Made by a program: the position numbers and the translations under genes. The notes below the pieces were generated by a model. That model searched no databases and was not told the DNA's origin. It saw nothing but the letters and a program-made list of their open reading frames with translations. This document shows, piece by piece, positions 1 through 5,961 of a stretch of DNA of 6,952 nt. The first letter of the stretch is position 1. Each line of letters begins with the position of its first letter. The stretch is from assembly GCA_005788935.1 (NCBI GenBank), contig SYAK01000538.1, positions 1 through 6,952 of the forward strand. The letters are read 5' to 3'. The DNA comes from Pseudomonadota bacterium (lineage in GTDB: Bacteria > Myxococcota > UBA9042 > PHBI01).

Positions 1-1
1 C

Positions 2-1765
2 GCGGCGGGCGGAACGGTGACGCTGACCGGAGCGCTTGTCTACGAAGACGACGGCAAGGCGCTCGGAGCCGCGTGCGGGACAGGGGCCTGTGCGGGGGGC
101 GAGGTCGTGTGCGACCCGGACGATGCGGGACGTCTGACCTGTTCGAGCGACGCTCTGGCCGGCGCTCCCGCCTGCGACGCGGACGCGGACTGCGACGGCT
201 CACCTGACGCGGGCGAAGATCTCGACGGCTGCACGGCCTTCTTCCGCGACGCGGACGGCGACGGATTTGGCCTCGACGTTTCGGCCTGCCTGTGCGCGGC
301 CACAGACCTCTACCGCGCCACCGAGGCCGGCGACTGCGACGACGGCGACACGCTCACGCGGCCAGGCGAGGACGCGGCCGTGTGCGGCAAGGACGGCAAC
401 TGCGACGGCCGCACGCACGACCCCGCCGAGGTCTGCGATGACGCCGACGAGGACCCGTTCAACGGCTGCCACCGCTGCGAGGCGGCCCCGCTCGTCCTGC
501 CCGTGCCCGAAGAGGGGCTCTTCTTCGCCGGACTCTCGGCGCTCCCGGCCGACGGCTGGTTCGCCGCCTGGAGCGGCTGGCTCGCCCCGCCCGACAGCGC
601 CGCCCAGCAGTCCTACCAGTTCGTGCAACGTTTCGACCAGGACGGGCAGTTGCTCGGCGCCTTCGGGTGGTTCCTCGGGGTGAACGCCTATCCGGCCGGC
701 CGGGTCGAGACTCGCGAACGCTCGATTCTGTTCACGATGACGAGCAGTCAGGACGCCGTGGGGGGCGCGACGGTCCGACGCACGGACCTCGGCGTCGACG
801 GGCGCATCCTCGGCGAGCCGAACACCGCCTTCTACCCGTTCGGGCCGACGGCCACCACGACCGCCTTCAACTTCCAGGGAGAACGCGTCCTTTTGCCAGA
901 CGGCGGCGTCATCGTCCCGGGTCAGGGCAACTACACCGACCGGAACTGCGACGGGGAGTGCTCGGTCGAGTTCTGGCTCCAGCTCGACGCGGCCGGCCGG
1001 ACCGTCGGCATGCGACGCGGCCTCCCGGCGGGGGTCCAGCTGTGGAACACCCGCTACACGGACCATGACGGCACGCGCTTCTTCACCCTCACCCCGCTCA
1101 GCCCGGACGGGGGCACAGCGTCGTGGGTCGTGCGCTCGTTCACCGGGCTCAACGACGATGGCGTGGTCCAGTTCGTCTATCCGTGCCCGAGCGACATGCA
1201 GTGCCAGTCTGGCGCCATCGTGCGCCACGGGGACGGCGTCCTCGTCGGGATGAACCACGTGGTGGCCTCCGACGCGGGCTGGTGGGGATTCACCGCGCTG
1301 ACCCCGTTCAAGCTCGACGGAACACAGGCCGGTCCGACCCTCTACCCCTTCGGTCCGCCGACCCCTCCGGCTGCTGACACGCTTTACCGCTACCCGGGCC
1401 CCTTCACGCTGGTCGCGTCGAACCCGTCTGTCGCGTGGGTCGTCGACAGCGGGGGCGGGAATGATCGTTCGCTTCCGACCAACGCCCCGAAGTTCGACCT
1501 CGCGGGCCCCATCGATCCCGCCGCGGTCGTGGCCGAGCGGCTCGCTGGCGCGGACAGCGCGGGCATCTTCGCCATCCGGGGCCTGTCGCAGTCGTACGGG
1601 GTCGGATGCACCCCGCTCGCGCAGAGCGGCCTGCTGTGCGGAGGGCGCGTGGTGCTGCCGCAGTCGCAGCCCGACGGGTCGGCGACCTACAACACCGAGA
1701 CCTTCCTCTGGCGTTTCGGCCCCTCGGACGGGCGCGTCATGGTGCTGACGCAGCGTCCCCGCTGA
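2..1765 (+). CDS. Secreted Cys/Asp-rich protein with MopE-like and DUF4215-like segments (5' partial)
   Basis: The frame is open from the left edge, so the true start and any signal peptide lie upstream; the first in-window start codon is a GTG at 17. Counting from that GTG, residues 20-154 are rich in Cys, Asp and Gly. They contain DADADCDG (54-61), RDADGDGFG (77-85) and GDCDDGD (105-111), followed by PGED and a CDG. This is the layout of MopE-type putative metal-binding repeats. Residues 138-154 (AEVCDDADED...GCHRCE) resemble a DUF4215 (myxobacterial Cys-rich) repeat. The Asp-rich loops suggest Ca2+ or other metal binding, and the cysteines probably form disulfides outside the cytoplasm. 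Residues about 160-582 have few cysteines and look beta-rich. A recurring pattern of the form F/L-D-x-x-G-x-x-x-G (RFDQDGQLLG, LGVDGRILG, QLDAAGRTVG, FKLDGTQAG) suggests propeller-like blades. There is no catalytic motif that I recognise. Such proteins are common in Myxococcota, but their functions are mostly unknown. The Cys-rich call is firm; the propeller is an inference. Confidence 0.8.
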   Translation, partial: AAGGTVTLTGALVYEDDGKALGAACGTGACAGGEVVCDPDDAGRLTCSSDALAGAPACDADADCDGSPDAGEDLDGCTAFFRDADGDGFGLDVSACLCAATDLYRATEAGDCDDGDTLTRPGEDAAVCGKDGNCDGRTHDPAEVCDDADEDPFNGCHRCEAAPLVLPVPEEGLFFAGLSALPADGWFAAWSGWLAPPDSAAQQSYQFVQRFDQDGQLLGAFGWFLGVNAYPAGRVETRERSILFTMTSSQDAVGGATVRRTDLGVDGRILGEPNTAFYPFGPTATTTAFNFQGERVLLPDGGVIVPGQGNYTDRNCDGECSVEFWLQLDAAGRTVGMRRGLPAGVQLWNTRYTDHDGTRFFTLTPLSPDGGTASWVVRSFTGLNDDGVVQFVYPCPSDMQCQSGAIVRHGDGVLVGMNHVVASDAGWWGFTALTPFKLDGTQAGPTLYPFGPPTPPAADTLYRYPGPFTLVASNPSVAWVVDSGGGNDRSLPTNAPKFDLAGPIDPAAVVAERLAGADSAGIFAIRGLSQSYGVGCTPLAQSGLLCGGRVVLPQSQPDGSATYNTETFLWRFGPSDGRVMVLTQRPR

Positions 1766-1801
1766 GTTCCCTTGCGACGAGATGACGAGTTCCACTTGCC
1801 T

Positions 1802-1806
1802 GGAGA
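1802..1806 (+). promoter_or_regulatory. Shine-Dalgarno for the glutamine synthetase ATG
   Basis: GGAGA lies 7 nt before the ATG at 1814. It decides the start: the longer in-frame alternative (TTG at 1772) has no such site and adds 14 residues that do not look like glutamine synthetase sequence. Confidence 0.7.
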
Positions 1807-1813
1807 CAACGAC

Positions 1814-3247
1814 ATGACCGCGCTTCGCGACTTCCTCGAGATCCCCTACGACCAGCTCGAAGAGCTGAACCTCCGCTACAAGCAGGCCCGCATCGAGCGG
1901 CAGTCCCCCGATGCGGCGCGCGAGCAGCAGACGCGCTTCCTGACAGACGAGAAGGGCATCAAGGCCGTCACCGTGTGCTTCACCGACCTCGAGGGGCGGC
2001 TGCACATGCTCGACTACGACAAGAAGTTCCTGCTGAAGAGCGCAGACAACCTGACCTTCGACGGCAGCTCGGTGCGCGGCTTCTCGGCCCAGCACGAGTC
2101 GGATCTCCGCCTCTCGATCGACTGGAGCGCCTTCTACCTGCTGCCCGCGGACGTGTTCGGCTCCGGCAAGGCGCTCGTCTTCTCGGAGGTCTACGGCCGC
2201 GACGGTACCCCGTACCCGTCCGACCTGCGCGCGGTCCTGAAGGCCTACGCGAATAACCTCCACGCGAGCCAGGGCCTCGTGTGCCACATCGCCCCGGAGA
2301 TCGAGGGGTTCCTCTTCAAGGGGCGCGACGCCGAGCGCCGTTACAAGGACACCGGCGCCTTCGAGTACGTCTCGACAGGCGGGTACTACCACTCGCTGCC
2401 CGGGGACGCGCTGCGGACGTTCATCGATTCGGCCGCCGAAGTGCAGCGCGCGATGGGCTTCCAGAACGAGAAGGACCACCCCGAGGTGGCGCCAAGCCAG
2501 TTCGAGATGAACTTCACGTATTCCGAAGCGCTCGTGACCGCCGATCAGGTGCAGCTCTACAAGCTGCTCTGCCGCCAGGTCGCGGCCAAGCTCGACATGA
2601 CGGCCTGCTTCCTGCCGAAGCCGGTCGCGGGCGTCAACGGCAACGGCATGCACACGAACATGTCGTTCAACCGCAATGGAAAGAACCTGTTCTGGGACGC
2701 CGCCGGTGAGGACGGGCTGTCGAAGGCGGGCTGGGAGTCCATCGACCGGATCCTCGGGAACGCCCTCGACCTGTGCCTCGTGCTGAACCCCTCGGTCAAC
2801 GCCTACCGCCGCCTTGACCCGCACTTCGAGGCGCCGAACCAGATCAAGACCTCGGCCAACGACCGTGGCGCGATGGTGCGCATCCCGACGGGCAACGAGC
2901 GCTCCGCGCGCATCGAGGTTCGATCGGTGGCGCCCGACGCGAACCCCTACATGGTCTTCTACACGCTCATGCGGACCGCCCTCGAGGGGCAGGCCCCCGG
3001 GCTGACCCCGGCGCAGATGAAGACGCAGGCGACAACCCTGCCCGACAACATCTACGACGCCATGTCGGCCTTCGGAGCGAGCCCGTCGGTCGCGTCGCTG
3101 CTCGGCGAGGTCGTCCGCGGCAAGTTCGTGGACCTCAAGCGGGCCTCGGCCGACCGCTGCGCGCGGGCGCTCGGCTCGGTGGTCAAGGTGCCGGAGATCC
3201 AGTTCCACCACGAGGTCACGAACCAGTACCTCTGGAACCAGTTCTGA
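1814..3247 (+). CDS. glnA: Glutamine synthetase, class I (divergent branch)
   Basis: It makes glutamine from glutamate, ammonia and ATP in the cytoplasm, the main entry of ammonium into metabolism. The product is 477 aa. By motif alignment to the E. coli enzyme, the metal ligands are all present: E162 and E164 (in PEIEGFLF), E224 and E231 (in PEVAPSQFE), H280 (in NGNGMH) and E368 (in RIEVRS). So are the substrate and catalytic residues D83 (FDGSSV), E339 (HFEAP), R351, R356 and R370. Y414 (DNIYD) sits where the adenylylated tyrosine of the E. coli enzyme lies. The short spacing in EVAPSQFE, the MHTNMS motif and EVRSV resemble the alpha type. Unusual features are an N-terminus about 30 residues longer than the usual alpha-type enzyme, HPE in place of the usual HHE, NGNG in place of NGSG, DRG in place of NRS, and SVAPDANPY in place of SVDPAANPY. 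No PII (glnB) or other nitrogen gene lies next to it. An active biosynthetic enzyme is most likely; a role on another amine such as a gamma-glutamyl ligation cannot be excluded. Confidence 0.93.
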   Translation: MTALRDFLEIPYDQLEELNLRYKQARIERQSPDAAREQQTRFLTDEKGIKAVTVCFTDLEGRLHMLDYDKKFLLKSADNLTFDGSSVRGFSAQHESDLRLSIDWSAFYLLPADVFGSGKALVFSEVYGRDGTPYPSDLRAVLKAYANNLHASQGLVCHIAPEIEGFLFKGRDAERRYKDTGAFEYVSTGGYYHSLPGDALRTFIDSAAEVQRAMGFQNEKDHPEVAPSQFEMNFTYSEALVTADQVQLYKLLCRQVAAKLDMTACFLPKPVAGVNGNGMHTNMSFNRNGKNLFWDAAGEDGLSKAGWESIDRILGNALDLCLVLNPSVNAYRRLDPHFEAPNQIKTSANDRGAMVRIPTGNERSARIEVRSVAPDANPYMVFYTLMRTALEGQAPGLTPAQMKTQATTLPDNIYDAMSAFGASPSVASLLGEVVRGKFVDLKRASADRCARALGSVVKVPEIQFHHEVTNQYLWNQF

Positions 3248-3259
3248 GACACGACCCTC

Positions 3260-3294
3260 GCGCCCGACCCTGGTCTCCTGGCCGGGTCGGGCGC
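3260..3294 (+). terminator. Perfect 11-bp hairpin after the glutamine synthetase gene
   Basis: GCGCCCGACCC at 3260-3270 pairs perfectly with GGGTCGGGCGC at 3284-3294 around a 13-nt loop. It begins 12 nt after the glutamine synthetase stop codon. The stem is very GC-rich, but no T-run follows, so it is not a textbook intrinsic terminator. It may still end or pause transcription, or protect the 3' end of the message from decay. No other feature overlaps it. Confidence 0.6.
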
Positions 3295-3322
3295 CTGACC
3301 GTGCCGGGAACTTCCGGATTTG

Positions 3323-3351
3323 TTGTGTCGGCTCGCTGCGCCCCTTAGGCT
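3323..3351 (+). promoter_or_regulatory. Candidate sigma70-type promoter for a leaderless mRNA
   Basis: TTGTGT (3323-3328), a 17-nt spacer and TAGGCT (3346-3351) match half of each consensus hexamer, including the invariant first, second and last bases of the -10 box. The -10 box ends 6 nt before the GTG at 3358, so transcription would start at or next to the start codon. No Shine-Dalgarno sequence is present in between, which fits a leaderless message. Confidence 0.4.
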
Positions 3352-3357
3352 CCCGCC

Positions 3358-4344
3358 GTGCTTCGCCTCCGCACCGTCACCGTCATCACCGCGCTGCTGA
3401 GCCTCGCGTCCGGCGCGCTCCGGGCCGACCCCGGCGCCTGGCCTGCCCGGGGGTCGAGCGACGGGAGCGCACGCGAGCGACGCGTGCTGCTCATCGCCCT
3501 CGACGGTGTGCGCCCCGACGCGCTGCTCAAGGCGAAGGCGCCTGTCCTGAAGCGTCTCGCGCGCGAGGGGCAGGTGACGTGGGATGCGCAGGTCGTGGAC
3601 ACGACGATCAGCGGCCCGAGCTGGGCCGGATTTCTGACGGGCGTCAGCATTGCGCGGCACGGGGTGCGCAACAACCGGTTCGAGGGCCACCGTCTCGCCA
3701 CGACGCCGACCTTCTTCGAGCGCGTCCGGGCGGCCTTTCCCGCGGACTACCTCGCATCCGTCGTGGCCTGGCAGCCGTTCCAGACCGTGCTGCTCGCCAA
3801 CCGTGGCCTCGACGCCAACCTCTGGCGCAAGGACGACGACCGCGTGACGGACGTGGCGATTCAGACGCTGGGGGCTCGGGACCCGCGCGTGCTGCTGGTC
3901 CACCTCGACGCGGTCGACAAGGCTGGCCACGACCATGGTTACGGGGTGGGACCGGGCCACTATCGGGCGGCCATCGAGGTGACCGACGTTCGGGTCGGGC
4001 GCATCCTCGGGGCGCTGAAGGCCCGCAGTTCGCGCCGACAGGAAGACTGGCTGGTGCTCGTGACGACCGACCACGGCGGCACGGGGCACGGACACGCCAG
4101 CGGCCACCCAACCGACCGACGCATCTTCGTCATCGCGCGCGGACTGGGCCCAGGCGCCACCGAATTCCCGAAGCGCGACGCGACGTTGTTCGACGTGGCG
4201 CCGACCGTGTTGGCGTTCCTCGGCCTGGCGGAGGATGCGTGGGCCGGGCTCGAAGGGCGGCCGCTGCAGCTCGGTGCGGCGCCCGCGTCGGACGCGCGAG
4301 CGCTCGCGGTCGGGGACGACAACGGCGCGCGCTTGCGCCCCTGA
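3358..4344 (+). CDS. Exported alkaline-phosphatase-superfamily phosphoesterase (phosphodiesterase/pyrophosphatase-like)
   Basis: The product is 328 aa and resembles the type I phosphodiesterase/nucleotide pyrophosphatase family, two-metal hydrolases of phosphate esters. Residues 1-23 form a signal peptide: basic start, hydrophobic stretch (VTVITALLSLASGAL), then a small-residue cleavage region (around LRA-DP). The enzyme should therefore act in the periplasm or outside the cell. Conserved motifs are ALDGVRPD with metal ligand D49; TTISGPSWAGFLTG, where S85 aligns with the catalytic nucleophile; TG..IARHGV (residues 94-103); HLDAVDKAGHDHG with D187 and H191; TTDHGG with D238 and H239; and a downstream GHGHASGH cluster that could supply the last histidine ligand. 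All expected ligands appear intact. The GTG start is the first possible one after an in-frame TAG at 3346, and the next in-frame start would remove the signal peptide. The real substrate is unknown. The neighbours give no hint; it probably has its own promoter and is not in an operon with glutamine synthetase. Confidence 0.85.
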   Translation: MLRLRTVTVITALLSLASGALRADPGAWPARGSSDGSARERRVLLIALDGVRPDALLKAKAPVLKRLAREGQVTWDAQVVDTTISGPSWAGFLTGVSIARHGVRNNRFEGHRLATTPTFFERVRAAFPADYLASVVAWQPFQTVLLANRGLDANLWRKDDDRVTDVAIQTLGARDPRVLLVHLDAVDKAGHDHGYGVGPGHYRAAIEVTDVRVGRILGALKARSSRRQEDWLVLVTTDHGGTGHGHASGHPTDRRIFVIARGLGPGATEFPKRDATLFDVAPTVLAFLGLAEDAWAGLEGRPLQLGAAPASDARALAVGDDNGARLRP

Positions 4345-4462
4345 TGGCGGGTCGGACCATGACCGCGACGCTTGTGCAAACTTGACTCGCGGCGCGGTGT
4401 GGTTTGTGGCACGCTAGGTCAGTACAGGTCTCGCACCCCACGCCCCCCCTCAAGGAGTCAGC
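4345..4462 (+). promoter_or_regulatory. Intergenic region upstream of the H-NOX operon; weak promoter candidates
   Basis: This 118-nt gap must carry the promoter if the H-NOX genes are transcribed on their own. TGGCACG at 4407-4413 is an exact match to the -24 element of sigma54 promoters, but the expected -12 TTGC is GTCA (4418-4421), so the essential GC is missing. TTGACT at 4382-4387 is a good sigma70 -35 box, yet no good -10 box stands 16-18 nt downstream of it. A weak 6-bp inverted repeat (CCGCGA 4363-4368, TCGCGG 4387-4392) could be a terminator remnant for the upstream gene. I cannot choose between these readings. Confidence 0.25.
4452..4457 (+). promoter_or_regulatory. Strong Shine-Dalgarno for H-NOX
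   Basis: AAGGAG stands 5 nt before the ATG at 4463. It is the best ribosome-binding site in the window and fixes the H-NOX start over the second ATG at 4472. The following two cistrons have no comparable site, which fits translation of the operon being driven from here. Confidence 0.75.
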
Positions 4463-5005
4463 ATGCTCGGCATGGTCTTCACCGAGTTGCTCGAGATGGT
4501 TGAGCAGACCTTCTCCTTCGAGACAGCCGACGCGGTCATCGCGCGGGCGGGCGCTCGCGGGGCCTGGACCTCGGTCGGAGACTACCCCGACGCCGAACTG
4601 ACAGCCCTCGTGGCGGCCCTGTCGGCCGAGACGAACATCCCCGAGGATACCCTGTTGCACGCCTACGGGCGCCATCTCTTCGGGCGCTTCGTCGCGGGGT
4701 TTCCGTCGTTCTTTGCCGACCACCCCGACGCGATGAGCTTCCTCGCGGGGCTCGAGAGCCGCGTCCACACCGAGGTCCGCAAGCTGTACGCTGGCGCCAG
4801 GCCGCCGCTGTTCGTCCTCGGTGACGGCCCTGCTGGCGCGCGCATCCTCGACTACCACTCACCGCGGGCGATGTGGCGGTTCGCGCAGGGCCTGCTCGAG
4901 GGCTGCCTCGAGCACTTCGGCCACAACGTCGCGGGGCTCGGGGTCGAGGACCTCTCGGGTGGAGCGGGTACCCATGTCCGCTTCACGATCCCGGTGGTCG
5001 CTTGA
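4463..5005 (+). CDS. hnoX: H-NOX heme nitric-oxide sensor protein
   Basis: This is a stand-alone H-NOX (HNOB) domain of 180 aa, the usual length. It is a cytoplasmic heme protein that binds NO and passes the signal to a partner kinase or cyclase. The N-terminus MLGMVF..LLEMVE, YPDAEL (41-46) and GRHLFGRF (69-76) are family hallmarks. H102, in VHTEVRKL, is the proximal heme ligand. P115 is the conserved heme-distorting proline. Y131, S133 and R135 (YHSPR) form the YxSxR motif that holds the heme propionates. The numbering matches the Thermoanaerobacter H-NOX at these sites. The distal residues that support O2 binding there (W9, N74, Y140) correspond here to L9, L72 and F140, so the pocket is nonpolar and NO-selective binding is predicted. 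The only cysteine is C148; the Cys/His zinc site seen in redox-sensing H-NOX proteins is absent. The stop codon overlaps the start of the kinase gene by TTGA, marking the two as partners. Confidence 0.95.
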   Translation: MLGMVFTELLEMVEQTFSFETADAVIARAGARGAWTSVGDYPDAELTALVAALSAETNIPEDTLLHAYGRHLFGRFVAGFPSFFADHPDAMSFLAGLESRVHTEVRKLYAGARPPLFVLGDGPAGARILDYHSPRAMWRFAQGLLEGCLEHFGHNVAGLGVEDLSGGAGTHVRFTIPVVA

Positions 5006-5961
5006 GCGATGCCCCTCCTGGCGACGCGTGGCAGCGCCGCTTCGAACGGGAGCGGGAGGCCCGCAAGGAGGCCGAGGGCCTGCTGCATGCCAAGAGCCGG
5101 GAGCTCTTCGAGGCGAATCAGGCGCTCGCCGAACGGGCTAGCGCCCTGGCTGCGTCGCTCGACCAGCTCCGAGCGGCCCAGGACGCCCTGGTCCAGCGTG
5201 AGAAGATGGCGGCCCTCGGCGCGCTCGTGGCCGGGATCGCCCACGAGATCAACACGCCGCTCGGTGTCGCGATGACGGCGGTCACGCATGGTCTCGAGCG
5301 CCTCGGCTCGCTGCGGACGCAGGCCGACGCCGGACTGCTGACCCGCGGGCAGGTCCGGGCGCTGGTCGGCGAGCTGGCCGAGGCAATGGGACTCGTCCGC
5401 GACAACCTCGAGCGGGGCGCTGGGCTCGTGCGCAGCTTCAAGATGGTCGCCGTCGACCAGGCGAGCGAGGAGGTCCGCGTCGTCGAGGTCGAAGAGCTGC
5501 TGCGGGACGTCTTGGCGAGCCTTCGCCCGATGCTGCGAAAGTTCGCTGTGGCGACGACACTCTCGGGCGGGCTGTCGACGCTGGTCTCAGTGGCGGCGGG
5601 GCCGCTCGTGCAGATCGTGACGAACCTCATTCAAAACGCCTGCGTGCACGCCTTCGTGGACCACGACGGGCCGCGTGGCGTCAGCGTTCTGGTGTCGGAC
5701 GCTGGCAATGCGATGCGACTCGTCGTGGCCGACAACGGCGCTGGCATGGCGCCTGACGTGGTCGCGCGGGTCTTCGAGCCCTTCTTCACGACCCGGCGTT
5801 CGCAGGGGGGCAGCGGACTGGGCATGAACATCGCCTACAACATCGTCGTGTCGCGCTTCGGAGGAACCATCGCGGTCGAGTCGGCGCCTGGGCGAGGGAC
5901 GTCCTGGGACATCCGCCTCCCCTTCGGGACCGCGGCGCTGCATCGACAGGGGGTCCCGTGA
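5002..5961 (+). CDS. hnoK: Soluble sensor histidine kinase, H-NOX partner (HnoK-like)
   Basis: The product is 319 aa and autophosphorylates on histidine for transfer to a response regulator. I chose the TTG at 5002: it overlaps the H-NOX stop (TTGA), upstream in-frame codons only read through H-NOX, and the next Met is residue 69, just before the H-box. Residues about 12-68 are a charged coiled coil with the recurring motif EREARKEAEGLL..KSRELFEAN seen at the start of many cytosolic kinases. The H-box is REKMAALGALVAGIAHEIN (66-84) with H81 as phosphoacceptor. SFKMVAVDQASEE (145-157) is a subfamily signature. The ATP-binding domain has an N-box (N208, N212), a G1 box DNGAGM (244-249), an F-box FEPFFTTR (258-265) and a G2 box GGSGLGM (269-275). 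All are intact, so the kinase should be active. There is no sensor domain, PAS, GAF or membrane segment. By analogy with known H-NOX/HnoK pairs, H-NOX acts in trans, with NO-bound H-NOX inhibiting the kinase; that sign is an inference here. The stop overlaps the next gene by GTGA. Confidence 0.92.
   Translation: MSDAPPGDAWQRRFEREREARKEAEGLLHAKSRELFEANQALAERASALAASLDQLRAAQDALVQREKMAALGALVAGIAHEINTPLGVAMTAVTHGLERLGSLRTQADAGLLTRGQVRALVGELAEAMGLVRDNLERGAGLVRSFKMVAVDQASEEVRVVEVEELLRDVLASLRPMLRKFAVATTLSGGLSTLVSVAAGPLVQIVTNLIQNACVHAFVDHDGPRGVSVLVSDAGNAMRLVVADNGAGMAPDVVARVFEPFFTTRRSQGGSGLGMNIAYNIVVSRFGGTIAVESAPGRGTSWDIRLPFGTAALHRQGVP

Noticed and set aside
1772..1813. Upstream TTG start for glutamine synthetase
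   Set aside because: It lacks a Shine-Dalgarno and the added 14 residues contain the spacer with GGAGA, which is correctly placed for the ATG at 1814.
200..3211. 1003-codon open frame on the - strand
   Set aside because: It runs antisense through two well-supported genes. The product is low-complexity (Arg, Val, Glu, Gly) without domain motifs. Such frames are expected opposite GC-rich genes with G/C third positions.
3052..4107. 351-codon open frame on the - strand across the glutamine synthetase end and the phosphoesterase
   Set aside because: It is antisense to two conserved genes and the intergenic hairpin, with no motif; a composition shadow.
4376..4390. Possible FNR/NNR-type site upstream of H-NOX
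   Set aside because: The region has TTG..CAA and TTGA fragments but not the two correctly spaced half-sites of TTGAT-N4-ATCAA.
4363..4392. Inverted repeat CCGCGA / TCGCGG as a terminator of the phosphoesterase gene
   Set aside because: Only 6 bp with an 18-nt loop and no T-run; too weak in such GC-rich DNA to call.
4130..4858. 242-codon open frame on the - strand over the phosphoesterase end and H-NOX
   Set aside because: The protein is Arg/Ala-rich with no recognisable domain, and H-NOX on the other strand is clear.
4873..5001. Earlier GTG start for the histidine kinase
   Set aside because: The extra 43 residues are Arg/Gly/Pro-rich and are simply H-NOX read in another frame. The TTG at 5002 overlaps the H-NOX stop and leads straight into the coiled coil.
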